IMG/VR virus record: IMGVR_UViG_3300030451_001154
Location: 1-60,583 of that record
DNA: 60,583 nucleotides
Direction: 5' to 3' (one strand)
Source: a virus
The notes beneath the pieces are model-generated. The model did not search any database, had not been told where the DNA came from, and saw only the letters and a program-made list of their open reading frames with translations. The translations under genes were made by a program, and so were the position numbers. Of the stretch, positions 8,595 through 18,456 are shown piece by piece. Position 1 is the stretch's first letter. Every line of letters begins with the position of its first letter.

Positions 8595-9365
8595 ATGGGA
8601 ATATTTAAAAGTTTTACAAAAATTTTAAAAAAAGCAGCACCAATTATAGGTGGCTCAATAGGTTTTGCCATAGCACCAGGGTTTTTGGGTGCGGCTCTTG
8701 GTTCAGGAATTGGTAGTCTTGTTGGAGGAGCTGATCCAGAAGATGCCTTAAAAGCCGCGGCTCTTGGTGGCATAGCTGGATACGCGGGTAGTAAATTTAT
8801 GGCTCCCACTGCCGAAGCAGTAAAAGCCACGACACCCGCATCTTTTGGTTTTGAAGCTGCGTCAAAAGTACCAGTTACTGCTGTATCAACAACACCATTA
8901 GCTTCTGAAGGTATTATGTCTTCAGTATTGGACTTTGCTAAGTCACCAGTGGGTATTGCTAGTATTGTGGGTGCTGGAGGTTTAGCGGCTCTTGGTGGAG
9001 AGGAAGAAGAAACAACTAAAAAAGAAGAAAGACCTTTTCCAAAAGGTACATCAAGATTAGGCATGGGAATGGTAGATGGAAAGTCTTACAATTTAAATAA
9101 TAAAGAAGAAAGAGACGAGTATTTTAGAAGAGTTAGAGCAAAACAAGGTTTTGAAGATGATGTAGGTATAGATCCAGTATACTCTGCTAATGGTGGTGAG
9201 GTAACTGGACCAGGGACTGGTACAAGTGATTCTGTACCAGCAAGACTATCAGATGGCGAGTTTGTATTGACTGCTAAAGCTGTCAGAGGAGCTGGTGGTG
9301 GAGATAGGGACTTGGGTGCAGCTAGAATGTATGATATGATGTCAGAGTTAGAGAGGGTCGCATAA
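8595..9365 (+). CDS. Virion protein with Gly/Ala-rich N-terminus and LSDGEF tail domain
   Basis: 256 aa. Residues 15-65 (GGSIGFAIAPGFLGAALGSGIGSLVGG) form a glycine-zipper-like hydrophobic stretch, as in proteins that insert into membranes. The C terminus SDSVPARLSDGEFVLTAKAV followed by ...GAARMYDMMSELERVA is a recurrent domain of phage tail and ejection proteins. The next gene starts at the overlapping TAATG. It is likely ejected or tail-associated (inference). Confidence 0.65.
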   Translation: MGIFKSFTKILKKAAPIIGGSIGFAIAPGFLGAALGSGIGSLVGGADPEDALKAAALGGIAGYAGSKFMAPTAEAVKATTPASFGFEAASKVPVTAVSTTPLASEGIMSSVLDFAKSPVGIASIVGAGGLAALGGEEEETTKKEERPFPKGTSRLGMGMVDGKSYNLNNKEERDEYFRRVRAKQGFEDDVGIDPVYSANGGEVTGPGTGTSDSVPARLSDGEFVLTAKAVRGAGGGDRDLGAARMYDMMSELERVA

Positions 9366-10360
9366 TGGCAGATCAAAATATTACGCAAGAACAAACCGTT
9401 AGACTTGCTCCATTTCAAGAAGAGTTTTTAGCAGATATATTTGAAAGTGTTAAAAATTTAACAGGTGATGGCACACAAATGCCTTTTGCTGAACAGCAGT
9501 TGGCAGGTTTATCACAAGGACAACAACAAGCTATAGCAAACGCACTCAGTGGAGTGGGTGCTTTTCAACCTTTTTTACAGAAAGGAGCGGAGGCTATAGG
9601 TCAAGGTATAGGTGCAGTTGGCACTGGTCTTGGAACGATAGGAAGTGCAATAGGACAAACGGCTGAAGCTGGTTTTGATCCGACATCTTATCAACAGTTT
9701 ATGGATCCGTTTACTGAAAGTGTTATAGCACAAACACAAGCAGACATAGCAAGACAAGGTGCTATACAACAAGGAAATATAGGAGCAAGAGCCGCCTCTG
9801 CTGGAGCATTTGGTGGATCTAGACAAGCGGTCGCAGAGCAAGAACTCGCTAGAAATGTCATGGATCAACAAGCAAGAACTGGAGCACAGTTAAGATCACA
9901 AGGTTTCGCACAAGCACAACAATTAGCACAACAACAAGCTAATCAAGCATTAAGACAAGCACAACTTACTGGTCAATTAGGGCAAACAACTGGTGCTCTC
10001 GGATCACAGATTGGACAAATGGGTGTACAAACTGCTGGACTAGGACAACTTGGTCAACAGTTAGGAGTGCAGGATATCAATACACTATTAGGTATTGGTG
10101 GTCTTCAACAACAACAAGGACAGAAAGAATTTGATGTTGCAAGAGCTAACGAACTTGCAAGACAAGCGTTGCCTTATCAACAAGTAGGATTTATGTCTGA
10201 TATATTTAGAGGTGTACCAGCATTACAACAAACAACTTCAACGACAACTAGACCTGGTCCAAGTACAGGATCACAGTTACTTGGTTTAGGAATCGCAGGT
10301 CTTGGAGCGGTAGGACAAGCTGGTGGCTTTAGTAATTTCTTTGGACCGAGAGCAGCATAA
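9365..10360 (+). CDS. Gln/Ala/Gly-rich virion (ejection-type) protein
   Basis: 331 aa with very high Gln, Ala and Gly content. Long amphipathic stretches such as RSQGFAQAQQLAQQQANQAL and repeated GLGQLGQQLG motifs predict helices or coiled coils. PFQEEFLADIFESVKNLTG at the N terminus and SNFFGPRAA at the end look like conserved anchors. It is flanked by other candidate internal proteins, so it may be part of the DNA-ejection apparatus. No catalytic motif. Confidence 0.6.
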   Translation: MADQNITQEQTVRLAPFQEEFLADIFESVKNLTGDGTQMPFAEQQLAGLSQGQQQAIANALSGVGAFQPFLQKGAEAIGQGIGAVGTGLGTIGSAIGQTAEAGFDPTSYQQFMDPFTESVIAQTQADIARQGAIQQGNIGARAASAGAFGGSRQAVAEQELARNVMDQQARTGAQLRSQGFAQAQQLAQQQANQALRQAQLTGQLGQTTGALGSQIGQMGVQTAGLGQLGQQLGVQDINTLLGIGGLQQQQGQKEFDVARANELARQALPYQQVGFMSDIFRGVPALQQTTSTTTRPGPSTGSQLLGLGIAGLGAVGQAGGFSNFFGPRAA

Positions 10361-12240
10361 TGAGCATATACGATAGACCAATGTTTCGTAAAAAAGGTGG
10401 AGCCACTGGGATCATGGCTAGTGGACCAAATATAATTAAAGCTGCATTAGGCACATCTGTTAATCGTAAAAATCAGTTTCCTAGTGTTCAAGCTTTTAAC
10501 TACGGTATTGTTCCAGCGTCAACTGCTATTGCAAGTCCTATACTAACTGGTGATAAAAAGTATAGTGGTATAGACAAGATATTAAAACAGTATTCTGAGG
10601 CACCTGGAAGTACGATATTTGATGGCCCTGGTCAATTCAAAGTAGATTCGATTTACCATCCAGGTGTCATGGGTAAAAAAATGGCTCAAACAAAAATATT
10701 TAGTTCAGAAGAAAAAGATTCGGCGGCAGAGGAAAAGAAGAGAAAAGCTGTAAAGCAAATGGCTGAACAAGAAGCCAATATAGACAAACAAATAAAACTT
10801 GAAAAGTCTGGCAAGACATCGGATTTTGGATCTGGTAAAACAATAAACGAAATCAATAAAAATATATTAGATAAAAAAGTTACAAAAAATACTGATGTTA
10901 TTGATGAAGGAACTGGTAATGTATTTACTTCGGCAGAAGACGACTCTAATTTAGTTACAGGAGGAGAAACTACTGGAGGGACAACAGCAAAATCGTTTGA
11001 CTTTAATGACGTAAATGAAAGAATACAAACTCAGACCAGAGAGCTTCAAGATATATATAATAACTATGCCTCAGATTTAGAAGATGTTAACTCTGCCACT
11101 TATTTGGGTAAAACTTTCGAACAACATCAACAAGATTATTTTGATGCCTTAAATAAAAAACCAGAAGAAGTTACTTTTGCAGACGTAAAAGACGCAGCTT
11201 TTGATATGCTCGGATACGACAAAGATAAGTTAGATGAAAATTTATCAAAAGATCAACAAGGTTCTATTTGGCTTAACATGATGAGAGCAGGTCTTGCTAT
11301 GGCGGCAGGAGAAAGTTCAAACACACTTACTAATGTAGCAAAAGGTTTTAGTGTTGGTCTTGAAGGCTATGGAAGAGACATGAAAAATCTTAGAGATGAT
11401 TACAGAGAAGATGTAGAAAAATATCAAAACACAATGTATAGATTGTTAAAAGACGAAAAGGCAGAAAGAGTGGCTATGAACGCATTAGATGTTCAAAGAA
11501 AAGCTGCACAGTTTAACATAGTTCAACAAACTCGTGGTGAAGCAAGAGAAGATTTGTTAAATAAGTTAAACACAGAAGTTGCATTGAGAAAAATAAAATT
11601 AAATACCATGAGCACTCTTGCACAATTTGATCTTGAAAAGTTTAAACTAGATAAATCTTCAGATGAATTTCAAAAAACACTAGAGATGTCAAAAGCAAAG
11701 ATAGCTGCTATGTTACCAGATGAAATACAAGGAGCAATAGCTAGTGGTCTTGTTCAATTAAAAAATCCTGATGACCCAGCTACAGCAGATAATTTAGAGT
11801 TGACTAAGAAAGGTATTGATAGTGCATTTGATTTAATTAAAGCATTAAAAGATGGTAGTAAAAAATATCCAAGTGAGGCTATGCAAAAAATAAGTATCTC
11901 TGGTGGAACTGGAGGGTATGGCATTTCAGCCACTGAAGGCACAGAGTTGACAGACCAAATGAAAAGTGAACTTGGTGCAACCATTCAGAGTTTACAGAAG
12001 TCAACCAGTCCATATCAAAAAGCATTAGATCCTACCACTTCAAATCCAAGTGCAGCATTAAGTGCTTTGATCACTGAGTACAGACCTTTATACAATAAAT
12101 ATAAAGGAAAGATACAACTTAACTATTTAGATTTACCAGAACAGATAAAGACTGCAATAGAAGAAAATGACGAAGATACAATGAAAGTATTGCAGAGAAA
12201 CAAATCTTTGTTTACTAACTTTGGTGCAACTTTCGGTTAA
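10360..12240 (+). CDS. Large virion protein, probably internal/ejection
   Basis: 626 aa. It begins MSIYDRPMFRKKGGATGIMASG, carrying the basic residue-GG motif seen in many virion proteins of this genome. A charged helical middle (about residues 100-420) holds FDMLGYDKDKLDENLSKDQQGS and LRDDYREDVEKYQNTMYRLL. Family unknown to me. It is coupled to the previous gene by TAATG and followed after 4 nt by the 1601 aa protein. Confidence 0.55.
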   Translation: MSIYDRPMFRKKGGATGIMASGPNIIKAALGTSVNRKNQFPSVQAFNYGIVPASTAIASPILTGDKKYSGIDKILKQYSEAPGSTIFDGPGQFKVDSIYHPGVMGKKMAQTKIFSSEEKDSAAEEKKRKAVKQMAEQEANIDKQIKLEKSGKTSDFGSGKTINEINKNILDKKVTKNTDVIDEGTGNVFTSAEDDSNLVTGGETTGGTTAKSFDFNDVNERIQTQTRELQDIYNNYASDLEDVNSATYLGKTFEQHQQDYFDALNKKPEEVTFADVKDAAFDMLGYDKDKLDENLSKDQQGSIWLNMMRAGLAMAAGESSNTLTNVAKGFSVGLEGYGRDMKNLRDDYREDVEKYQNTMYRLLKDEKAERVAMNALDVQRKAAQFNIVQQTRGEAREDLLNKLNTEVALRKIKLNTMSTLAQFDLEKFKLDKSSDEFQKTLEMSKAKIAAMLPDEIQGAIASGLVQLKNPDDPATADNLELTKKGIDSAFDLIKALKDGSKKYPSEAMQKISISGGTGGYGISATEGTELTDQMKSELGATIQSLQKSTSPYQKALDPTTSNPSAALSALITEYRPLYNKYKGKIQLNYLDLPEQIKTAIEENDEDTMKVLQRNKSLFTNFGATFG

Positions 12241-12244
12241 TTAA

Positions 12245-15200
12245 ATGTTTACTTATAATGTTGATGGAAAAAACTACACTTACTCAAAAGAGATAGGTCA
12301 AGAAGAAGCTGAAAGAAGAGTAAGACAGTTTGAAGAAAAAGTAGCAAAAGCTCAAAAAGGCGACCCTCAAGAGTATGAAGGATTTTTTACTGAAGCTGGT
12401 GAAGGTGTGCTTTCTGGTTTATCAAAAATACCAGAAGGTATCATATCAGTTGGAACTTTAGCATCTGACGCAATTACTGGAGGCAATGCCACTGGTCTTG
12501 TTGAACAATGGTTTGATGGACTTAGAGAAGATCTTGGTATAGATCCTACGGGTGCAGCGGGTAAAGTCACAGAAGCATTGGTGCAGTTTGGTATACCTGG
12601 TGTTGCCGCCGCCTCTGCCGTGTCAAAGGTGGGACGAGTAGCACGAATCATGAGAGGTCAGCCAAGAATGGCTGTGAAAAACCGTAAGATAGAGTCTTAT
12701 CAATTAGGAACTAAATTAGGTGCTGTTAGAAAAGGACGAGATCCTTTTACTATGTTTGAGAAAAAACCTACTGTGTTTGGATTACCTGGTAAAGTCAGAA
12801 CCAAAGCACAAAAAGTAGGTCGATACGCTACCATGTTAGGTGCGGCTGGTTTAGCAGATGCCATAGTTTCTACAGATGATACTCAAACATTAGGAGATTT
12901 TTTTGACGCTGGTCCAACAAATACAGTTGATGCAGTTGGCATGGATGGTCAAGAAAGAGCTTTTGCAAAAATAGCAAATAAACTTAAAGTTGGTCTTGAG
13001 GGTGGAATAGCAACGGGTGTCATTCCTCCAGCATTAGGTGCTTCTTTTACAGTTCTAAACAAGACTCTCGGTGCAAGACCAGTGGAAGGAATAAGAGCTT
13101 TAAATGAAAAAGTCGGTAACATAGCGGGTAAAATTCTTCCAGAAAATACAACAGTTTTAGACATAGCTAGTGGTATGACAGTTCCTTTAGCTAGAGGCAT
13201 GATAGACACTGCTAAAAGATCTATTGCTAAAAGAGAGGAGTTACTTACCAAAGATCCTCAACAACTATCAACCTTGTCTGGTTTTATCGCTAAAATGGAA
13301 TCTTTGTTAAGATACAGAGGTTTTTTAGATCCAGTTGTTGCAAGAGCTAGATCTTTAATTAATCCAGAAGTAGAAGGCAACATTAAAATTGCCAAACAAA
13401 AAATGCAAGAGATCGATAAAAAAATTACTGAAACTTTAAAGAATCCTCGTTTTACTGGATTACCAGATCACAGTAAAAGAAAGTATGTGGATAATTTTAT
13501 GGATGTCTTGGAGGGAGCAAGAAAAAATCAAAATTTACAAGGCTTGTCACGCAATCAACAACAAATAGCAAGACAAAAAGCAAACAAGATTGTAGATTTA
13601 CCAGATGAATTATACACCTTATATGTAGATGCGGCTAATATGATTAAGAAGTTATCTGATCAGTTTGTAGCAAGTAAAGTTATTCAAGATCTACCAGATG
13701 ATGCAGTTATTCAAGGCAACCTCACTAGATATCAATTTGAAGCTCAAGTTGAAAAAATGATGAGAGAGGGAGGATATTTAAGAAGATTATATAGAATATA
13801 TAATGACAAGAACTATAAGATACAACCTCAAGCAAAAGAAGCAATCATACAGAAAATTATTGCAAGAGAAGGTACAGATTTAGGACACATAAGAGGTATC
13901 TTATCTGAAACACCAATGAGAATAACTGATCAACAAATGGATGACATAATCAATGGTGGAGCTACTCTTACAAGACAACAAGCAGAGGCGTACATAAATA
14001 AAGTAGTAGCAAACGCAAAAGCAAAAGGTGGAAACAGAGGCATTGGTCTTAATAGATTGTTTCAAACAAGATTAGACACAAGTTTAATTAATAAAAGAAA
14101 AGTAGATAGTCAAGTTTTAAGAGAGATACTTGGTGAGGTTAGAGATCCAAGAGAGGCTTTTATATCTACTGTATCTGAGTTATCTAACTTTGTTGCTACA
14201 GATAGATTCTTATCGTTGTTCAAACAATCTGCTGATGCAAACATAGCTTCAGTTGCCGCGAGAAATGCAGCACGAGCCACGGAAGTTGGAGCGACCCCTG
14301 AAAAACAACTCTTCTTTAAAATGGATGATGAAATCATAAAATACATAAAAGAAAGAGCAACTACCTATGATGTTGATCCAAACCAAATTAGTAGAATAGG
14401 TCAACTAGACCAACAACTTTTAGGTAAAGCTTTAGATGATTGGTTAGAAGATAATCCTAATCATGTAATCTTGGGACGTTCTGGAGAGACAACTGTAGCA
14501 AGAGATGCTTACTCTCCTGGTGCTAATCAAACAAGCAGTATTTATGGAACTATGTTTGGCTACGCAATACCTAGAGTTATGTTTAATAATTTAAGTAATC
14601 ACATTTGGACAGATGCAGACACTATGCCTACATTACTTAGAAAGACTTATGGTTTTATGCAAACACTGAAAGGTGCTACACAATATGCAAAAACAATTTT
14701 ATCTCCTTTAACACAAGTAAGAAACGTAACATCCGCTTCTGGATTTGCAATAGCTCAAGGTAATTATGGCAAGGGAGCTAGTTTAGGATCTTCGTTTAAC
14801 ATAGTTTTAAGAGATGCAATCGATAAAGAACTCAAGACAAAAAACATGACTTTTTTAGATTTACAAAGAGATAATCAAACTCTTGACTTTCTTGTAGAAA
14901 TGCAAAAAAGAGGTGTTATTGGTAGTTCGGCACAATTAAGAGAGATACAAGAAAATTTAAGAAAAGGTTTAGGATACGAAGGCACTGGTGGTTTTGTTCA
15001 AGGTTTAAAAGAATTTGATCCTAGAGGAAAGCAACTTACACAAGGGCAGAGAGCTGATAAACAATTAGGTAAATCAGATCCTACTTTTGATGCAGAAAAA
15101 AGAAGTAAGCTTGGACAGTTTTTTAGAGGGCCTCTTGGTTTTGCAGAAGATTTGTATAGAGGTGGTGATGATGTTTGGAAGATATACAACTACTTATTTG

Positions 15201-17050
15201 AACTTCAGAAGTTTAGAAACGCTAGAAGAAAGATGCAGTCGGCTGCAATAACAAAAGTAAAAAAACAACCAGTAGGTCCACTAGGTAGAAGTTTTGATGA
15301 TCTAAATAAAGAGCAACAAAATAATTTAATCGCAGGTGCGGTAAGAGATGCAGACAGAGAGTTTGGTCGTTACATAGGAGCTAAACCAGATGCGGTTGGT
15401 GATGAACTTGATGAAGCGTTTAAACAGTTTACAGCAGATAATATTCGTAACTTAGTTCCAAACTACGAACTTGTACCAGATATTATAAAAGGATTAAGAG
15501 GATTACCTCTTGGTAACTTTATTGCTTTTCCTGCAGAGATTTTAAGAACTGGATTTAACACATTAGATGTTGCCATGAAAGAACTTGCTAGTGATAGTGC
15601 TGCAATAAGAGAGATAGGAGCAAGGAGATTAACTAACTCTTTGTTCACATTCAGTGTGTTGGGAGATGGACTACAAAGATTTGGTCAAATGATGACTGGA
15701 ACTTCAGACGAAGAGATCGATGCTATTAATAGATTATCTGCACCTTGGCAAAGAAACTCTGTGTTGATACCAGTAGGTAAAGATGAAAAAGGTAATCCAG
15801 AAGTTATAGATTTTAGCTACACGAACCCTTGGGACATGTTGTCTAAACCTTTCCACACAGTTTTTAGATCATTAAGAGAGGGATCAAGATTACAAAAATC
15901 TGACTTTGCCAATATCAGAGGAGCGGCATTTGATTCTCTAGCTGAATTTTTTAGTCCTTTCTTTGAAGTATCTATGATTTATGATGCGGCCCTTGATGTA
16001 CTACCAAAAGAAAGTGCTTTAGGACTTGGAGTTGGAAGAGGAGGACGAACTCGCTCTGGTGCTAAAGTTTATAAAGAAGGTGATGGTTTAGGGTTGTCCA
16101 TAGAAAAAAGTATAATACATCTTCTTGACACTCTTAAACCAAACATTATTCCGATCAGAGTTCCAACTGGTGCAGATCTTGGTATTACTAGAGGACAACC
16201 AGTTAAGTCTCCAGAACTTGGCAGAACTGCAAGAGGTCTTTTATTTCCAGAGGGTGGAGAGTTTTTGGGATTTAATGTAAAAGCAGAGGAGCCTACTACT
16301 GGAAGAGAGTATACAAGATATGGTGAATTATTTAGAGCTTTTACTGGATTACAATCTCAAGTTATAGATAGAGATAAGATTGCAGAGTTTAAAGCTCAAG
16401 AGTTTAAATCACTTAGATCAGAGGCAGCCACATTATTTACTGATGCTTTACGATTAGAAGACCCATCAAAAGAACAGATGTTAGAAGCATATCTAAGAGC
16501 AGATGACGCTAGGCTCAAGGCATTTAGAGAAATGAAATTAAATTATGATAGTTTAAAACGATTAGGTTTTACTAATAATAAAATCGCTAGAATATTAAGA
16601 GAGAAAGCTGGCATAGGAAAAAAAGAAATATTTTCTTTGAGAGCAGATAAATACATACCGTATTTGCCAAGTAAAGAAAGACTGGGTGCAGCTATTAGAA
16701 AAGGAATTAAAGTGCCTTATTCTACTATCATGAGATTATACAGAAAAAGATTTGGAATGAGATTGACTCCAGAACCTAAAGAGGATGTCTCACCACCAAC
16801 TGTAAATGATTTTTTAAGTTTAACAAACACTAAGGCAAATCCTAACTTTAAAGTTAATCCGTTAAACGAAAATCAAAAACTACCAGAACAAACAACACGA
16901 AGGACTACAGAAGATCCAAATATAAATGTAGCAACGGTTACAAATCAACTTCTTAATCCTGCACCAGAGAACAGACAAATAGCAGAATTTCTAGGTGGTA
17001 ACCCAGAGCAAATATTAAAGAACATGGAAATAGCAAGGAGAACTGGATGA
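12245..17050 (+). CDS. Giant virion/ejection protein (1601 aa)
   Basis: The longest gene in the window. The N-terminal 50 residues (MFTYNVDGKNYTYSKEIGQEEAERRVRQF) resemble the head of phage internal virion proteins. Hydrophobic Gly/Ala segments near residues 40-80 and 115-135 could touch membranes. The rest is mainly helical and basic. Single giant proteins at this place in short-tailed phages usually form the injected channel, like T7 gp16 or P22 gp16. No lytic transglycosylase signature was recognised. The stop overlaps the peptidase start by ATGA. Confidence 0.6.
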   Translation: MFTYNVDGKNYTYSKEIGQEEAERRVRQFEEKVAKAQKGDPQEYEGFFTEAGEGVLSGLSKIPEGIISVGTLASDAITGGNATGLVEQWFDGLREDLGIDPTGAAGKVTEALVQFGIPGVAAASAVSKVGRVARIMRGQPRMAVKNRKIESYQLGTKLGAVRKGRDPFTMFEKKPTVFGLPGKVRTKAQKVGRYATMLGAAGLADAIVSTDDTQTLGDFFDAGPTNTVDAVGMDGQERAFAKIANKLKVGLEGGIATGVIPPALGASFTVLNKTLGARPVEGIRALNEKVGNIAGKILPENTTVLDIASGMTVPLARGMIDTAKRSIAKREELLTKDPQQLSTLSGFIAKMESLLRYRGFLDPVVARARSLINPEVEGNIKIAKQKMQEIDKKITETLKNPRFTGLPDHSKRKYVDNFMDVLEGARKNQNLQGLSRNQQQIARQKANKIVDLPDELYTLYVDAANMIKKLSDQFVASKVIQDLPDDAVIQGNLTRYQFEAQVEKMMREGGYLRRLYRIYNDKNYKIQPQAKEAIIQKIIAREGTDLGHIRGILSETPMRITDQQMDDIINGGATLTRQQAEAYINKVVANAKAKGGNRGIGLNRLFQTRLDTSLINKRKVDSQVLREILGEVRDPREAFISTVSELSNFVATDRFLSLFKQSADANIASVAARNAARATEVGATPEKQLFFKMDDEIIKYIKERATTYDVDPNQISRIGQLDQQLLGKALDDWLEDNPNHVILGRSGETTVARDAYSPGANQTSSIYGTMFGYAIPRVMFNNLSNHIWTDADTMPTLLRKTYGFMQTLKGATQYAKTILSPLTQVRNVTSASGFAIAQGNYGKGASLGSSFNIVLRDAIDKELKTKNMTFLDLQRDNQTLDFLVEMQKRGVIGSSAQLREIQENLRKGLGYEGTGGFVQGLKEFDPRGKQLTQGQRADKQLGKSDPTFDAEKRSKLGQFFRGPLGFAEDLYRGGDDVWKIYNYLFELQKFRNARRKMQSAAITKVKKQPVGPLGRSFDDLNKEQQNNLIAGAVRDADREFGRYIGAKPDAVGDELDEAFKQFTADNIRNLVPNYELVPDIIKGLRGLPLGNFIAFPAEILRTGFNTLDVAMKELASDSAAIREIGARRLTNSLFTFSVLGDGLQRFGQMMTGTSDEEIDAINRLSAPWQRNSVLIPVGKDEKGNPEVIDFSYTNPWDMLSKPFHTVFRSLREGSRLQKSDFANIRGAAFDSLAEFFSPFFEVSMIYDAALDVLPKESALGLGVGRGGRTRSGAKVYKEGDGLGLSIEKSIIHLLDTLKPNIIPIRVPTGADLGITRGQPVKSPELGRTARGLLFPEGGEFLGFNVKAEEPTTGREYTRYGELFRAFTGLQSQVIDRDKIAEFKAQEFKSLRSEAATLFTDALRLEDPSKEQMLEAYLRADDARLKAFREMKLNYDSLKRLGFTNNKIARILREKAGIGKKEIFSLRADKYIPYLPSKERLGAAIRKGIKVPYSTIMRLYRKRFGMRLTPEPKEDVSPPTVNDFLSLTNTKANPNFKVNPLNENQKLPEQTTRRTTEDPNINVATVTNQLLNPAPENRQIAEFLGGNPEQILKNMEIARRTG

Positions 17051-17502
17051 GACTTTCAGCAAATTTTACTTTAACAGAATTTACAAAATCGCAAACAGCA
17101 GAGCGAAAAGGTATTGACAACACACCAGATGACAACCATATAGAAGCTATGGAACAGTTATGTCATGCTGTTCTAGAAGAGATACGATATCACTTTCAAA
17201 GACCTATGGTTATTAATTCTGGATATCGCAGTCCCGCCCTATGTGAAGCGATTGGCTCAAAATCAACCAGCCAACATGCAAAAGGTCAAGCGGCTGATAT
17301 AGAAATACCAGGCGTTGATAATTTAAAACTTGCTCAATATATACAAGACAAGATGGACTTTGATCAATTGATTTTAGAATGCTATACTGGAGATCCAAGT
17401 TCTGGTTGGGTTCATGTCTCGTACAATAACAATGGCGAAAACAGAAAAGATGTGCTTACCTATGATAGAACAAATGGTTATAGAAAAGGATTGATAGCAT
17501 GA
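17047..17502 (+). CDS. M15-family zinc peptidase, endolysin
   Basis: 151 aa. GYRSPALCEAIG, TSQHAKGQAADIE and GWVHVSY are the three signatures of Peptidase_M15_3. Zinc ligands should be His77, Asp84 and His123. The family cuts D-Ala or L-Ala-D-Glu bonds of peptidoglycan stems. There is no signal peptide, so export would depend on the holin at 45043. It starts by ATGA overlap with the giant virion gene, so it is expressed late. Confidence 0.85.
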   Translation: MRLSANFTLTEFTKSQTAERKGIDNTPDDNHIEAMEQLCHAVLEEIRYHFQRPMVINSGYRSPALCEAIGSKSTSQHAKGQAADIEIPGVDNLKLAQYIQDKMDFDQLILECYTGDPSSGWVHVSYNNNGENRKDVLTYDRTNGYRKGLIA

Positions 17503-17711
17503 AAGAAGGTCCGTTAAAAGACGCAATGAACAACGATCATGGTAACTTAGTTATCAAACAAGAATTTAGTACAATAAAAATTGTAAATAATGTTCTTGTA
17601 AAAGAAGTTGTAACAAGAGATTATGATTTTCATGGAGACTATATAGACACCATGAGTTCACAACCCTTGATGCAAATGGATAAAATACTACCAAAAGAAA
17701 CGATGCACTAA
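17499..17711 (+). CDS. Small late protein of unknown function
   Basis: 70 aa, start overlapping the endolysin stop by four bases and its own stop overlapping the next ATG by one base. KQEFSTIKIVNNVLVKEVVTR predicts two beta strands. No recognised family. Tight overlaps on both sides support that it is real. Confidence 0.6.
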   Translation: MKEGPLKDAMNNDHGNLVIKQEFSTIKIVNNVLVKEVVTRDYDFHGDYIDTMSSQPLMQMDKILPKETMH

Positions 17712-18364
17712 TGGCATCATTGATATGTAACCTGCCCTCTGAAGATGTGTGGGTTAGAAAAGAGTATTTAAGAGATCATGAAGATGGTCATGGAGAGTTT
17801 GTTAAGGGGATTTGGGTTACGGCTAAATCTGTTCCTGGGAGAGCGTTTTATTTCGAAACTTATCTTCCTGATTATGGTGCTCTTTACGATAAGCTACCTA
17901 TTTCTGCATTCGTTTCTGACCCAGTTGTCCCTACTCCAGATATGGATCTTTATAATCTTCAGTTTTGGAATTGCATGGATTATGGCGTGGTCGCTATTCA
18001 CAAGCAATTTATAGGATCGATGGACTTTGAAGTATTTACAAGAGATCACGGAACATTGAAAGGTAGCTACATTGCTACCTTGGATAATTATCATGATAGT
18101 GTAGATAGTATTGATTACTCAACAAGTCATAAACCAGCAGAACACAAGTCACATAATTTATTAGAACTAGAAAACGGTCAGTATTGTTTGTATCCAAACA
18201 ACAGAATGAGAGTATATGATAACTCACTCACACCAGATCAACCATTGCAGCCAGACTTCAAAGTTAGCACAGAAATATATCAAGTAGAAAATGGACAGAA
18301 GTTCAGATTAGGCGATACAGACGAGTATTTTTGGAAAACAAAGGACGAAGATAAAAAAAATTAG
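17711..18364 (+). CDS. Conserved late protein, unknown function
   Basis: 217 aa. MASLICNLPSEDVWVRKEYLRDHEDGHGEFVKGIWVTAK and GRAFYFETYLPDYGALYDKLPISAF describe a mixed alpha/beta protein with many aromatic residues. I recall similar proteins after the endolysin of marine phages but know no function. It is the last rightward gene before the convergent DNA polymerase. The 92 bases between them show no convincing terminator. Confidence 0.65.
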   Translation: MASLICNLPSEDVWVRKEYLRDHEDGHGEFVKGIWVTAKSVPGRAFYFETYLPDYGALYDKLPISAFVSDPVVPTPDMDLYNLQFWNCMDYGVVAIHKQFIGSMDFEVFTRDHGTLKGSYIATLDNYHDSVDSIDYSTSHKPAEHKSHNLLELENGQYCLYPNNRMRVYDNSLTPDQPLQPDFKVSTEIYQVENGQKFRLGDTDEYFWKTKDEDKKN

Positions 18365-18456
18365 GCTCTCAGACGCTCACAGAGAGGCGAAACGATGTCT
18401 CCTAGTATGATTGCATCTAAAAATACGTTTTCTTTTGTACGCTTTTATAATCTCCA

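Noticed and set aside
8273-9064. Leftward open frame of 263 codons opposite tail genes
   Set aside because: Pro/Ala-rich complement of Gly/Ala-coding sequence on the plus strand; no start signal.
18365-18456. Bidirectional terminator between the convergent late gene and polA
   Set aside because: Only a 5-bp CTCTC/GAGAG stem without a T-run could be found; not enough to call.
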